A stretch of 64,000 nt of DNA from an uncultured Muribaculaceae bacterium (GCA_934661195.1 CAKUJD010000002.1:1-64000); one strand, 5' to 3'; positions 17,395 through 26,795 are shown, counted from the stretch's first letter. Program-made: numbers and translations. Notes: generated by a model from the letters alone, not told the origin.

Positions 17395-20184
17395 ATGTTT
17401 CACGTGAGGCATTGGCTAAGGGACATAGGCGGCGCAAGGGTGCTGCCACTGGCTGTTGCCGCCGCATGCGTGCTGCAGGTGTTTGCAGCGCAAAGCGGCG
17501 GCAGCATGCGCCACACCCCCACCGACGGGCCCGAAATTGTGGCCTACAGCGGCGGCGACTCGACAGCTGTGGCCCTCGACACCACAGCGCGCAAGCGGGC
17601 CAAGGCCGACTCGGCAATGGCCGACACGTCGCACTTCAAGCGGCACGAAGTGGATCTCGACCACGTGGTGGAGTTCTCGGCAAAAGATTCGATGGTGTTC
17701 TATGGCAAGCGCGACGCGCGCATGTATGGCTCAAGCGACATCAAGTATAACACCATAAGCCTCAGCGCCGAGCAGATTAAGATGAACATGGACAGCAGCC
17801 AGGTGTATGCCGTGGGTGTGCCCGACTCCACGGGCGAGCTGAAAGGCAACCCACTGTTCAAAGACCCAAGCGGCGACTATGAGTCGAAGACCATGCGCTA
17901 CAACTTCAAGTCGAAAAAGGGCTACATCACCGGCATCATGACCGAGCAGGGCGAGGGCTTCCTGACCGGCGGCATCACCAAAAAGATGGAAAACGACGAG
18001 TATTACATCCAGAACGGCCGCTACACCACCTGCGACAACCACGACAACCCGCACTTCTACTTTCAGCTGACCAAGGGCAAGGTGCGCCCCAAAAAGGATG
18101 TGGTGACCGGACCGGCCTATATGGTGCTTGAAGACCTGCCGCTGCCCGTGGCGGTGCCGTTCGGATTCTTCCCCTTCAGCAGCAAATACAGCAGCGGCGT
18201 GCTAATTCCCACCTTTGGCGAGGACTACAACCGCGGCTTTTATCTGCGCAACGGCGGATACTACTTTGCCATCAACAAATATGTGGACCTTGCCCTGACG
18301 GGCGAAATCTACACCCGCGGCTCGTGGGGCGTCACTGCCCAGTCGAGCTATGTGAAGCGGTATAAATACCAGGGCAGCGTGAACGTGAGCTACCTCACCA
18401 CCATCACCGGCGACAAAGGCGAGGCTGACTACATGAAGATGAAGAACTTCAGCCTTAACTGGACGCATTCGCAAAACGCAAAGGCCAACCCCAACATGAA
18501 CTTCTCGGCCAGTGTAAACTTCGCTACCAGCGGATATTCGCGCAACAACCTGGATGACTACTACAGCAACAGCTTCACCGAGAACACCAAGAGCAGCACG
18601 GTGAACCTGAGCTACAAGTTTCCCAACTCGAAGTGGAGCCTGTCGACCACGGCAAGCATAACGCAGCGCGCCGCCGACTCGACGCTGGCGGTGTCGTTCC
18701 CCAACTTCACGCTCACCATGTCGCAAACGGCACCGTTCAAGCGCAAGAAGATGGTGGGCGAAGAGCGGTGGTATGAGAAAATAAAGCTCAGCTACAGCGG
18801 CCGGTTTCAAAACTCACTCACAGCCAAGGAGAACGTGTTTTTCAAGAAGAGCCTTGTGAAGGACTGGCGCAACGGCATGTCGCACTCGGTGCCCATCTCG
18901 GCCACGTTCTCTCTGTTTAAGTACATCAACGTCACCCCATCTATCACACTCAACGACCGCATGTACACCAGCAAGATACGCCAAATGTGGGACCCCAACG
19001 CCAGCGCTGTGGTGCGCGACACCACCTACAACTTCTACAACGTGTTTGACTTCAACTTTTCGCTGTCGCTGGGCACCAAGCTGTATGGCTTCTTCAAGCC
19101 GCTGAAGTTTTTGGGCAACAAGGTGCAGACCATACGCCACGTGATCACGCCCACCATCTCGTTTTCGGCCGCGCCCGACTTCAGCTCGCGCTTCTGGGGA
19201 TACTACGGCAACTACAGCTACACCGACGCCAGCGGCGTGACTCACGAGCAGAAATACTCCTACTTCTCGCACGGTCTGTTTGGCTCCGCGCCCAGCGGAC
19301 GCAGCGGCATGATATCGTTTAACGTGGCCAACAACATCGAGGCCAAGGTGCGCAGCGACAAGGACAGCACCGGATACAAGAAAGTGTCGATTATCGAGAA
19401 CCTGAGCCTGAGCCAAAGCTACAACTTCGCTGCCGACTCGATGCGGTGGAGCAACCTGGGCACATCGATGCTGCTGCGCCTCACCAAGGGATTCAACCTT
19501 AACCTGAGCGCAACTTGGGACGTGTACAAATATGAGCTTAACGAATATGGCAACCCCGTGAGGGTGAACAAGCTGCGTCTGTTTCACGGCGGAGGCTGGG
19601 GCCGCCTGGCAAGCACAGGCACATCGTTCAGCTACACCATCAACAATGACACATTCCGCAACCTCTTTGGCCGCGGACGACGCAACTCGGGCACGGCCAA
19701 TGGCGACGACAAAGACCGCAATGCCAACCGCGACCGCCAAGACGACCAAAACTCCAGCGACCAAAGCAAGCAGCAATCGGGCGACTCCGACCTTAAGCTT
19801 GACCGCGACGGATATGCCGAATGGTCGTTCCCGTGGAGTCTGACGGCCAACTACTCGATGTCGTATGGCTACGGAACGTTTAACAAAAAGAAGATGGAGT
19901 ATAATGGCAAGTGGACTCAAAACCTGAGCATAAACGGCAGCATACGCCCCACCAAAAACTGGAATTTCTCGTTCTCGGCAAGCTACAACTTCGACACGGG
20001 CAAAATCGCCTATATGAACTGCTCGGTGTCGCGCGACCTGCACTGCTTCACCATGAGCGCAAGTTTTGTGCCCGTGGGCCCGTACAAGAGCTACAACTTC
20101 CACATTGCCGTGAAGTCGAGCATGCTGAGCGACCTCAAGTATGACAAGCGCTCAAGCTACAGCAACGGCGTGCAGTGGTATTGA
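17395..20184 (+). CDS. lptD: LPS-assembly outer-membrane protein LptD (Bacteroidetes type)
   Basis: 929 residues from the ATG at 17395. A signal segment lies at about 10-33. Residues 90-220 form an OstA/LptA-like beta-jellyroll (DSMVFYGKRDARMYGSSDIK, with GNPLFKDPSGDYESKTMRYN). The plug-to-barrel junction is YMVLEDLPLPVAVPFGFFPF. The remainder is a large beta-barrel of alternating aromatic strands. With LptE-like partners it inserts lipopolysaccharide into the outer leaflet. A Gln/Asn/Asp-rich loop (about 770-805) is probably surface-exposed. A start downstream would remove the signal peptide, which supports the near-leaderless start. Confidence 0.9.
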   Translation: MFHVRHWLRDIGGARVLPLAVAAACVLQVFAAQSGGSMRHTPTDGPEIVAYSGGDSTAVALDTTARKRAKADSAMADTSHFKRHEVDLDHVVEFSAKDSMVFYGKRDARMYGSSDIKYNTISLSAEQIKMNMDSSQVYAVGVPDSTGELKGNPLFKDPSGDYESKTMRYNFKSKKGYITGIMTEQGEGFLTGGITKKMENDEYYIQNGRYTTCDNHDNPHFYFQLTKGKVRPKKDVVTGPAYMVLEDLPLPVAVPFGFFPFSSKYSSGVLIPTFGEDYNRGFYLRNGGYYFAINKYVDLALTGEIYTRGSWGVTAQSSYVKRYKYQGSVNVSYLTTITGDKGEADYMKMKNFSLNWTHSQNAKANPNMNFSASVNFATSGYSRNNLDDYYSNSFTENTKSSTVNLSYKFPNSKWSLSTTASITQRAADSTLAVSFPNFTLTMSQTAPFKRKKMVGEERWYEKIKLSYSGRFQNSLTAKENVFFKKSLVKDWRNGMSHSVPISATFSLFKYINVTPSITLNDRMYTSKIRQMWDPNASAVVRDTTYNFYNVFDFNFSLSLGTKLYGFFKPLKFLGNKVQTIRHVITPTISFSAAPDFSSRFWGYYGNYSYTDASGVTHEQKYSYFSHGLFGSAPSGRSGMISFNVANNIEAKVRSDKDSTGYKKVSIIENLSLSQSYNFAADSMRWSNLGTSMLLRLTKGFNLNLSATWDVYKYELNEYGNPVRVNKLRLFHGGGWGRLASTGTSFSYTINNDTFRNLFGRGRRNSGTANGDDKDRNANRDRQDDQNSSDQSKQQSGDSDLKLDRDGYAEWSFPWSLTANYSMSYGYGTFNKKKMEYNGKWTQNLSINGSIRPTKNWNFSFSASYNFDTGKIAYMNCSVSRDLHCFTMSASFVPVGPYKSYNFHIAVKSSMLSDLKYDKRSSYSNGVQWY

Positions 20185-20410
20185 TGGCGAGTAAAGTTTT
20201 AAAGTTTAATGCCAAGCCCAACAGTTTCAACGCAATCAACTCATAGTCAGCTAAATATGCAAACGCCGGCATGCCGAGGGCACTGAAAAATCAGCAATTT
20301 AGGCGAGTAAGCGAGTGATGAATGCGTAAAACAGCGACGAAGGCAGTAGGAACGTGGCATGCCACGTTCGCCGTAAGTTACTACTAATCACCTAATTACA
20401 TATGCACAAT

Positions 20411-21180
20411 TAACGTGAGTTCGATGAAAATAATCAGAAGAGAGTCAACCGGTTATCATAGACACGTTCCAAGTTGATTATCGGTTCCTTCGTGAACAGG
20501 CAATAGGCGGCTATGCCTCCGATTAAATTAACGACGAAATTGGGGGATGAGCGGTGTCTGGAGTGCTCAATCTGGGCGATGTTTTTCAGCTCATCGTTGA
20601 TGGTCTCGATAATGGCCCTCTTCCGCAGCAGGATTCTGTCGTACATTGACCTCAGACTTCCTTTCATGTTGTTTTTCGATCTCCCCTTTGCATTGCATAT
20701 CAGATGCAGCTTGAAGCCGTATAACCAGCCCAGCGAGCACTTGCCGCGCTGCGCTATCCCCTTGAACATCTTGAGCATGTGTATGCGTTGGTTGCGGCAA
20801 ACCCGCAGCAGGGTACTGTCCACGAAACTGATGCCCGTGCAATAGCCCAGGAGGCATTCTCGTTAAGGTAAAAGAGTTTAAGGCATTTGTGATTGCTGTT
20901 GTGGAACATTACCATGATGAGTATGATTTCGGCCTGTGACAGACGGCCGTCGCGGTGATAATCACGCTTTCTGCCTTTCCTTGGGGCGTCAAGCCCTCTG
21001 CGGCGGAGCATTGCGTTAAAAACTTTGCAGAACTCGTCTGCCATTACAAAAATTTCAGTATTTTGTCGTCGGTGAGCATAGCGATAAGAGTATTTGTTTG
21101 AAATTCAGCACTTTAAGATTAATGCTTTTATCGCTAACCACCAAATTTTCAACTACTTAATTTTCATCGAACTCACGTTA
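20411..21180 (-). mobile_element. IS982-family element with internal deletions
   Basis: A 770-bp unit bounded by perfect 21-bp terminal inverted repeats starting TAACGTGAGTTCGATGAAAA. Full IS982 elements are about 1 kb, so roughly 300 bp are missing, all from inside the transposase gene. Intact ends mean it could still be moved by a complete IS982 transposase elsewhere in the genome. No clear target duplication is visible next to the ends. Confidence 0.85.
20434..21044 (-). pseudogene. Deleted and frameshifted IS982 transposase
   Basis: The first part (from 21044) reads ADEFCKVFNAMLRRRGLDAP to LKLFYLNEN, the family N-terminus. The next conserved block GISFVDSTLLRVCRNQRIH is reached in another frame after loss of about 40 residues. 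It runs through CSLGWLYGFKLHLICNAKG and then jumps to MKGSLRSMYDRILLRKRAIIE, skipping about 50 residues that normally include a catalytic Asp. The C-terminus is intact. Two deletions and a frameshift rule out activity. The block boundaries come from memory of the family, so the deletion sizes are approximate. Confidence 0.85.
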
Positions 21181-21578
21181 TATTGAAGCACATGAAATCA
21201 GTCGTTTGATGTAATGTCGCAGCATACCGAGAACACAGAAAAAAGTAACGTTGTTTGAAACGCTTGTTGCAAAAAACAGACGGCATTATCCTTCCGGGTT
21301 TGCTGCTTTTTCAGTGCTCTTGGCATGTGCATCCACCGTAATCACTGTAAATCCACAAACTATCGATGGCTTTGCAGCCTGTGCTTTCGAGTTGCGCCAG
21401 CAGCAATGCCGTTGGCCCTATTCCTAACGGGTTTGCTCTCCTCTTAAAGAGCATGTAGAGACATTTGTGGTGGTGAAAAATCCATAGCCAGCTGAATGCT
21501 GTGCCATGCAGTAGCAGCAAAAACGGGCTGAAATCCCAGCAAGACCCACGCTCTATGTCGTTCCCAAAAAGAACCCGT

Positions 21579-21633
21579 TAAAAAAACGACACTGGCAGAA
21601 GCCCGCGCGTGCGCAGATCTCCGCCAGTGTCGT
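21579..21633 (-). terminator. Terminator of the gmd-fcl operon
   Basis: ACGACACTGGC and GCCAGTGTCGT form an 11-bp stem; on the minus strand it is followed by TTTTTTAACGGG. Confidence 0.85.
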
Positions 21634-21658
21634 TATGGTTATGTGCATGTGCGCGGGC

Positions 21659-22603
21659 CTATCGCTCGGCGCGCATGGGATTGTGCAGAAAGTCGTCGTA
21701 GGCCAGGCGTATGCCGTCGTCGAGCTCGGTCTTGTAGGTCCAGCCTAGGGCTGTGGCCTTCGACACGTCGAGCAGCTTGCGTGGCGTGCCGTTGGGCTTG
21801 GTGGTGTCCCAGCGAATCTCGCCGGTGTAACCTATGATTTTCGCCACTTTCTCGGTGAGTTGCTTAATGGTTAGCTCCTTGCCTGTGCCGGCGTTCACCG
21901 TCTCGTTGCCGCTGTAGTTGTTCATCAAAAACACGCACAGGTTGGCCAGGTCGTCAACATACAGGAACTCGCGCAGCGGGCTGCCGTCGCCCCAGCATGT
22001 CACGTAGGGCAGGCCCTGCACCTTGGCCTCGTGGAAGCGGCGGATGAGTGCCGGCAGCACGTGGCTGTGGGTGGGGTGGTAGTTGTCGTTGGGGCCATAC
22101 AGGTTGGTGGGCATCACGCTAATGTAGTCGGTGCCATACTGGCGGTTGAGAAACTCGCAGTACTTCAGGCCCGAAATCTTGGCCAGCGCATAGGCCTCGT
22201 TGGTCTTTTCGAGCGCCCCGGTCAGCAGGCAGCTTTCCTGCATGGGCTGCGGTGCCATGCGCGGATATATGCACGACGAACCCAGAAACTCCAACTTTTT
22301 GCAGCCGTTTTGCCATGCGCTGTGAATTACGTTCATCTCCAGCGTCATGTTGTCATACATGAAGTCGGCCAGCGCGTTCTGGTTGGCCACGATGCCGCCC
22401 ACCTTGGCTGCCGCCACAAACACGTATTCGGGTCTCTCCTGTGCAAAAAACTCCTCCACATCGGCCTGGCGTGTGAGGTCGAGTTCCTTGTGTGTGCGGG
22501 TCACAATGTTGTTGTAGCCCTGGCGCCGCAGTTCTCGCACAATGGCCGATCCCACCATTCCGCGGTGTCCTGCAACGTAGATTTTAGCTTCTTTCTCCAT
22601 CAT
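21659..22603 (-). CDS. fcl: GDP-L-fucose synthase
   Basis: 314 residues from the ATG at 22603. It is an extended short-chain dehydrogenase: NADP-binding GHRGMVGSAI near the N-terminus, the catalytic Ser-Tyr-Lys set seen as SSCIYP and EAYALAKISGLKYCE, and the substrate region PTNLYGPNDNYHPTHSHVLP. It is an epimerase-reductase turning GDP-4-keto-6-deoxymannose into GDP-L-fucose. It is 72 bp downstream of gmd, forming the two-step pathway from GDP-mannose. The fucose nucleotide is used in Bacteroidales for capsule and for O-glycans on secreted proteins. Confidence 0.96.
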   Translation of the reverse strand: MMEKEAKIYVAGHRGMVGSAIVRELRRQGYNNIVTRTHKELDLTRQADVEEFFAQERPEYVFVAAAKVGGIVANQNALADFMYDNMTLEMNVIHSAWQNGCKKLEFLGSSCIYPRMAPQPMQESCLLTGALEKTNEAYALAKISGLKYCEFLNRQYGTDYISVMPTNLYGPNDNYHPTHSHVLPALIRRFHEAKVQGLPYVTCWGDGSPLREFLYVDDLANLCVFLMNNYSGNETVNAGTGKELTIKQLTEKVAKIIGYTGEIRWDTTKPNGTPRKLLDVSKATALGWTYKTELDDGIRLAYDDFLHNPMRAER

Positions 22604-22675
22604 AATGCCAAAATATGTATTTTTTGTTCGCAGCTGCGCCCGCAAGTGGGGCGGGGCTGCAATGTCGTTCGTGTT

Positions 22676-23764
22676 TTATTTCACAATTCCCTTCTCAAGA
22701 TATTCGGCCAGGTTGAGGCGTATGCGGTCGCTTGCGCGCTCCACGGCCACCTTTTCCATGTCGTGGTCGACCATGATTTTCACCAGCTGCTCAAACGACG
22801 TCTTGGTCGGGTTCCAGCCCAGCTCGCGGCGCGCCTTGGCCGGGTCGCCCCACAGGTTCACCACGTCGGTGGGGCGGTAGAAGTCGGGCGACACCTCCAC
22901 CAGCACCTTGCCGGTGGCCTTGTCCACGCCCTTCTCGTCGGCGCCCTCGCCCAGCCATTCAAGCTCAATGCCCACATAGTGGAAGGCCAGGGTGCAGAAT
23001 TCGCGCACCGAGTGCTGCTCGCCCGTGGCAATCACGAAGTCTTCGGGCACATCGTGCTGCAATATCAGCCACATGCACTCCACATAGTCCTTGGCATAGC
23101 CCCAGTCGCGCAGGCTCGACAGGTTGCCCAGCAGCAGCTTGTCTTGCTTGCCCTGCTTGATGCGGGCTGCCGCCAGCGTGATTTTGCGCGTCACAAAGGT
23201 CTCGCCGCGGCGCTCGCTCTCGTGGTTAAACAGGATGCCCGAGCAGCAAAACATACCATAGGCCTCGCGGTATTCCTTCACAATCCAGTAGCCATATTGC
23301 TTGGCCACGGCATAGGGGCTGTAGGGGTGGAAGGGCGTTTCCTCGTTCTGCGGCACTTCCTCCACTTTGCCAAACAGCTCGCTGGTCGACGCCTGATAGA
23401 TGCGGCACGTCTTCTCCAGCCCGCACTGGCGCACGGCCTCCAGCACGCGCAGCACGCCCACGGCATCAACATCGGCTGTGAATTCGGGCGAGTCAAAGCT
23501 CACCTGCACGTGGCTTTGCGCTGCCAGATTGTAGATTTCATCGGGCTGCACGGCCTTCACCACCTGCACCAGACTCATCGAGTCGCTCAGGTCGCTGTAG
23601 TGCAGGTGGAAGTGGGGCGTGCCCTCGAGGTGGGCAATGCGCTCGCGGTAGTCAACCGAGCTGCGGCGTATGGTGCCGTGCACGTCATAGCCTTTTGCCA
23701 GCAGAAATTCTGCCAAAAACGAGCCATCTTGTCCAGTGACTCCCGTAATCAATGCTCTTTTCAT
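22676..23764 (-). CDS. gmd: GDP-mannose 4,6-dehydratase
   Basis: 362 residues from the ATG at 23764. It has the nucleotide-binding [15 protein letters not shown], the family motif [20 protein letters not shown], the catalytic region [19 protein letters not shown] with Tyr-x3-Lys in [11 protein letters not shown], and [17 protein letters not shown]. It converts GDP-mannose to GDP-4-keto-6-deoxymannose for the following fcl gene. A minus-strand TAAATTTG box at 23826-23833 gives a leader of about 60 nt. Confidence 0.97.
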   Translation of the reverse strand: MKRALITGVTGQDGSFLAEFLLAKGYDVHGTIRRSSVDYRERIAHLEGTPHFHLHYSDLSDSMSLVQVVKAVQPDEIYNLAAQSHVQVSFDSPEFTADVDAVGVLRVLEAVRQCGLEKTCRIYQASTSELFGKVEEVPQNEETPFHPYSPYAVAKQYGYWIVKEYREAYGMFCCSGILFNHESERRGETFVTRKITLAAARIKQGKQDKLLLGNLSSLRDWGYAKDYVECMWLILQHDVPEDFVIATGEQHSVREFCTLAFHYVGIELEWLGEGADEKGVDKATGKVLVEVSPDFYRPTDVVNLWGDPAKARRELGWNPTKTSFEQLVKIMVDHDMEKVAVERASDRIRLNLAEYLEKGIVK

Positions 23765-23825
23765 ATGCTTATGCTTGAGTATGCTTTGTTCTTTATGTGT
23801 TATTGCATGTGCCGTTAGCACACTG

Positions 23826-23833
23826 CAAATTTA
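23826..23833 (-). promoter_or_regulatory. Promoter -7 box of gmd-fcl
   Basis: Minus-strand TAAATTTG, 62 bases before the gmd start. Confidence 0.55.
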
Positions 23834-23962
23834 CGCTTTTTTTGCTATTTACCCGTAATTATGCCTCCTAAATCGTGCCGTGCGCTTCCACTGCAGCATG
23901 GCAAGCAAAAATGCATGTAACAAAACTGTAACATTTTTGTTTGCAATTTTGTGGACGGACGT

Positions 23963-23992
23963 TTTGATTTGTGGAAAAAGTTTGTAATTTTG
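23963..23992 (+). promoter_or_regulatory. Promoter of the second candidate RNA
   Basis: TTTG, 18 bases, then a perfect TAATTTTG (23985-23992), with no gene behind it for 400 bases. Confidence 0.5.
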
Positions 23993-23995
23993 TGG

Positions 23996-24343
23996 GTAAA
24001 GTGCTGTATTGCCCTTTTTCGCAGCACAGGTGTTTTGATATTTGAAATAGAGAGTTGAGCGCTATAGGTTGAAAGGTATAGGATCATTTCATGTTATGGG
24101 TGAAATCCATTGCTCCCCGCCTGGGCCTTGGCCGTTGAATCAAAAAATTGAAGACCATTATGAGCGTGCCACTACACACGGCGCGCGGCAAGATATATAG
24201 CCCCATGCTGCTTTGCCAAAAGGCTGCACAGGCCGCTGGCGGAGCGCTGAGGCGAGCCTTAAATCAATAATATGCCAGGCACATTTTTTATTCATACTAT
24301 TTATTCCTAAATGCGTCGCGAAGTGATTTCGGGGCGCATTTTT
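23996..24343 (+). ncRNA. Candidate RNA between gmd and the Na/Ca exchanger
   Basis: A good promoter is followed by about 350 bases with no credible frame and then a hairpin AAATGCG...CGCATTTTT (24309-24343) with inner CGAA/TTCG. The exchanger gene beyond has its own perfect promoter, so this unit does not serve it. The body holds low-complexity GAGTTGAGCGCTATAGGTTG and decayed repeat-like pieces, so it may be repeat debris with a chance promoter. It matches no RNA family known to me. Confidence 0.3.
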
Positions 24344-24364
24344 GCTGTGTGCAGGCCTGGCGGC

Positions 24365-24396
24365 TTTGGCCTGGTGCGCATTTTGCACTAACTTTG
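24365..24396 (+). promoter_or_regulatory. Promoter of the Na/Ca exchanger gene
   Basis: TTTG, 20 bases, TAACTTTG (24389-24396): the best match to the Bacteroidetes consensus in the window. Confidence 0.75.
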
Positions 24397-24429
24397 CCGC
24401 CAGTCAACGACAAAAACATACATCAACTT

Positions 24430-25404
24430 ATGGACTACATACTCTTAATCGCCGGCCTCGCCATTCTGCTTCTCGGGGCCAACTATCTGGTAGACGGCTC
24501 GGTGGCCATTGCCCAGCGCGCCAAAATCTCTAACTTCATCATCGGTCTCACTGTGGTAGGCATCGGCACTTCGGCCCCCGAGCTGATGGTGTCGGTGACT
24601 TCGGCCATCACCGGGCACGGCGACATGGCCGTGGGCAATGTGGTGGGCTCCAACATATGCAATGTGCTGCTCATTCTCGGTGTGACGGCGGTGATCACGC
24701 CCTTTGCCATCGACTCGCTCACCACCAGGCGCGACATTCCTTTTGCCATTGGGGCAACGCTGCTGCTGGTGCTGCTGGCCAACGACTCGATGGTGCCCGG
24801 CATCAGTGCCAACACGCTGTCGCGCCTCGACGGAATATTCATGCTGCTGATAATGGTGGCCTACATGGTGTGGATTCTAATTGTCAAGGCCAAAAATCCG
24901 CAGGCCGCCATCGACGAGGCCGACGGTCAGTGCCAGTCGCGCCTTGCGGGCAAGCCAGCCTGGCTGCTGTGGACGGTGGTAGTGGTGTCGCTTGCGGCCC
25001 TTATTGGCGGCGGGCAGATGTTTTTGCAGTCGGCTCAGCGTCTGGCCCATGCATGGGGTGTGAGCGATGCCGTGATTGCCATCACGGTGGTGGCCGTGGG
25101 CACTTCGCTGCCCGAGCTGGTGACGGCTGTGGTGGCGGCGTGCAAGCGCAACGCTCAGCTGGCCTTGGGCAACGTGATTGGCTCGTGCGTGTTCAATGTG
25201 CTCTTCATTCTCGGACTCTCGGCCGCCATCAGCCCCATCACGGTGCAGGGCGTGGGCATTGTGGACTATGGCATGATGATGCTGTCGATGGTGCTGTGCT
25301 ATGTGGTGGTGTTCACATTTGGCAAAAAGAAGATGGACCGCATCGAGGGCGTGATATTCCTTGCCCTGTATGTGGCCTACACAGTGTGGCTGCTGGTGCA
25401 CTGA
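24430..25404 (+). CDS. Calcium/sodium antiporter, YrbG type
   Basis: 324 residues from the ATG at 24430, about ten membrane helices in two inverted halves. Each half carries the alpha-repeat of the CaCA superfamily: GTSAPELMVSVTSAITG with GNVVGSNICNVLLILG, and GTSLPELVTAVVAACKR with GNVIGSCVFNVLFILG; the acidic residues in SAPE and SLPE are the cation ligands. It exchanges Ca2+ for Na+ (possibly with K+) across the inner membrane. It is convergent with the next gene, with four bases between the stops. Confidence 0.93.
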   Translation: MDYILLIAGLAILLLGANYLVDGSVAIAQRAKISNFIIGLTVVGIGTSAPELMVSVTSAITGHGDMAVGNVVGSNICNVLLILGVTAVITPFAIDSLTTRRDIPFAIGATLLLVLLANDSMVPGISANTLSRLDGIFMLLIMVAYMVWILIVKAKNPQAAIDEADGQCQSRLAGKPAWLLWTVVVVSLAALIGGGQMFLQSAQRLAHAWGVSDAVIAITVVAVGTSLPELVTAVVAACKRNAQLALGNVIGSCVFNVLFILGLSAAISPITVQGVGIVDYGMMMLSMVLCYVVVFTFGKKKMDRIEGVIFLALYVAYTVWLLVH

Positions 25405-25408
25405 TGTT

Positions 25409-26668
25409 TCAGCGGCCCGAATATGTGATGCCGAAGCCCACCAGGCGGTCGTAGCGGCTGCCTGCCGGACGCTGGTACACCTTCACCAGATATTGGTTGA
25501 TGGTTTGGTATTTGTCGCCCTCCACCTTGGCGGTGACGCCAGTGGCCGCGCCCTGCGGAAGCCACAGATACTGGTAGTTATACGACCCCTGCTTCAGCAG
25601 CATCGAGCCCTCGTAGCAGCCCGTGGCCGCATTGTAGCGCATCTGCGTGGCTGCTATGGGCAGACCGGCGGCGAACGCGCCGTCGATGTGCAGCGTGCCG
25701 CCGCTCAGCTCGCGGCCTGTGTGCAGGCTGAAGTGGGCCACCGTGTAGTCGGCCTCCACATTGCTGCGCTCGCTGCCCGAGCAGCGCACGGTGAAGTGGC
25801 CGTATTGTGTCTGGTCGTAGCTGTAGGCAGCGTCGGCGCGCTCGGCGTCGGTGCGCAGCACAGCGTGGTAGTAAGGCTCGTGAAACTCAATGCGGTCCAC
25901 TCCCATGTTCGATGTGTTGATGTTCACCGTCTCAAACCGGCGGTATTCGTTGCCGGCGGCGAATATCAGGGCAGGTGTGTGGTCAAACTTCACCTGGTTG
26001 CCGCTCACCATCAGCGGGCGGGTTAGGGTCACCTCGTTGTCGGTGCGCACGTTTTGGCTCACCACGGCGGTCAGCTCGTTGTAGGGGTCGCTTATGGCGC
26101 CGGGCTTCGACGTCACGGTGAATGCCACCTGCTGGTGGCTGGCGTTGTAGTCCACATCGGTGCGCGAGGTAGCCTCGGCCGATACGGCCACGCTGTTTTC
26201 GCTCACCGAGAAGCGCGTCTGCAACAGCACCTTGTCGGGGTCGTCCTGCTCATACACCCGCACCACGTAGTTGCCGCTCACTTTGAGCCGCATGTCGGGG
26301 TTGGGAATGGTGAAGTTGTAGTTATAGTAGTTGGCAAACGTGCCGTTGCTTTGAGCATAGTCGGTGATGTCGGCATAGTTGAATCCGTCCACATATTCGC
26401 TCTCCACCAGCTGCGACGGCTGCCAGTCGGCGTTGCAGTGCTGCACCGAGTAGCGCAGATAGTGTGCGTCGTAGTCCATCAGGTCGAAGTTCACGCGCAG
26501 CGCGTCGTCGCTCCCGAGCACTATCACGGGCGGCATGTACTGGTTGCTTTGCGGCGCCACCGCCAGCGAGTGCACACGGTTGTCGGCAATCTTCACGCTG
26601 GTGTCCACTTTCTGCGCCTGCATTGCGAGGGCCGCAAGGGCAATTAGGGGTAATATCGTCTTTCGCAT
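25409..26668 (-). CDS. T9SS plug protein (DUF5103 family)
   Basis: 419 residues with a signal peptide (RKTILPLIALAALAMQA). The sequence follows the DUF5103 family: a first domain with LRVNFDLMDYDAHYLRYSVQ and HCNADWQPSQLVESEYVDGF, then a second beta domain ending in YNYQYLWLPQGA and GFGITYSG. Family knowledge: in Flavobacterium a protein of this family caps the periplasmic side of the giant SprA pore when it is idle. Its presence agrees with the T9SS-like tails on proteins in this window. A minus-strand TAACTTTG box lies at 26712-26719. The assignment is from memory of the family pattern. Confidence 0.75.
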   Translation of the reverse strand: MRKTILPLIALAALAMQAQKVDTSVKIADNRVHSLAVAPQSNQYMPPVIVLGSDDALRVNFDLMDYDAHYLRYSVQHCNADWQPSQLVESEYVDGFNYADITDYAQSNGTFANYYNYNFTIPNPDMRLKVSGNYVVRVYEQDDPDKVLLQTRFSVSENSVAVSAEATSRTDVDYNASHQQVAFTVTSKPGAISDPYNELTAVVSQNVRTDNEVTLTRPLMVSGNQVKFDHTPALIFAAGNEYRRFETVNINTSNMGVDRIEFHEPYYHAVLRTDAERADAAYSYDQTQYGHFTVRCSGSERSNVEADYTVAHFSLHTGRELSGGTLHIDGAFAAGLPIAATQMRYNAATGCYEGSMLLKQGSYNYQYLWLPQGAATGVTAKVEGDKYQTINQYLVKVYQRPAGSRYDRLVGFGITYSGR

Positions 26669-26711
26669 AATCTGTCAATTGTCTTGTGGTGTGAGTGTGG
26701 TTTGTTGCGGT

Positions 26712-26719
26712 CAAAGTTA
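26712..26719 (-). promoter_or_regulatory. Promoter -7 box of the plug-protein gene
   Basis: Minus-strand TAACTTTG 44 bases before the start. Confidence 0.6.
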
Positions 26720-26795
26720 TTAACTTATCGGCACATCGGCAACCCCGCCGCCTCACTCTTGGCCCGATTCCGTTCGATTTCACTGAAAAAATTAG

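Larger units (their letters stand above)
20263..21340 (-). repeat. Nested palindromic repeat, copy D, split by an IS982 element
   Basis: It lies between lptD (+) and fcl (-). The left part has the outer motif CCGGCATGCCGAGGGCACTG (20267-20286), the ACAGCGACGAAGGCAGT piece and a perfect palindrome GAACGTGGCATGCCACGTTC (20350-20369). The IS982 derivative (20411-21180) interrupts the spacer. After it, GTTTGATGTAATGTCGCAGCATACCGAG resumes the spacer seen in copy C, and a further outer motif CTTTTTCAGTGCTCTTGGCATG lies at 21308-21329. Confidence 0.75.

Noticed and set aside
18814..20103. A 429-codon minus-strand open frame opposite lptD
   Set aside because: Shadow frame with the same His/Val/Ala bias; lptD on the other strand is convincing.
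21311..21520. A 69-codon minus-strand open frame downstream of the IS982 remnant
   Set aside because: It has no ribosome site or recognisable motif and lies in repeat debris.
22031..23818. A 595-codon plus-strand open frame opposite gmd and fcl
   Set aside because: It is antisense to two well-recognised enzymes, is rich in His, Val and Ala as expected for the opposite strand of GC-rich genes, and has no family pattern.
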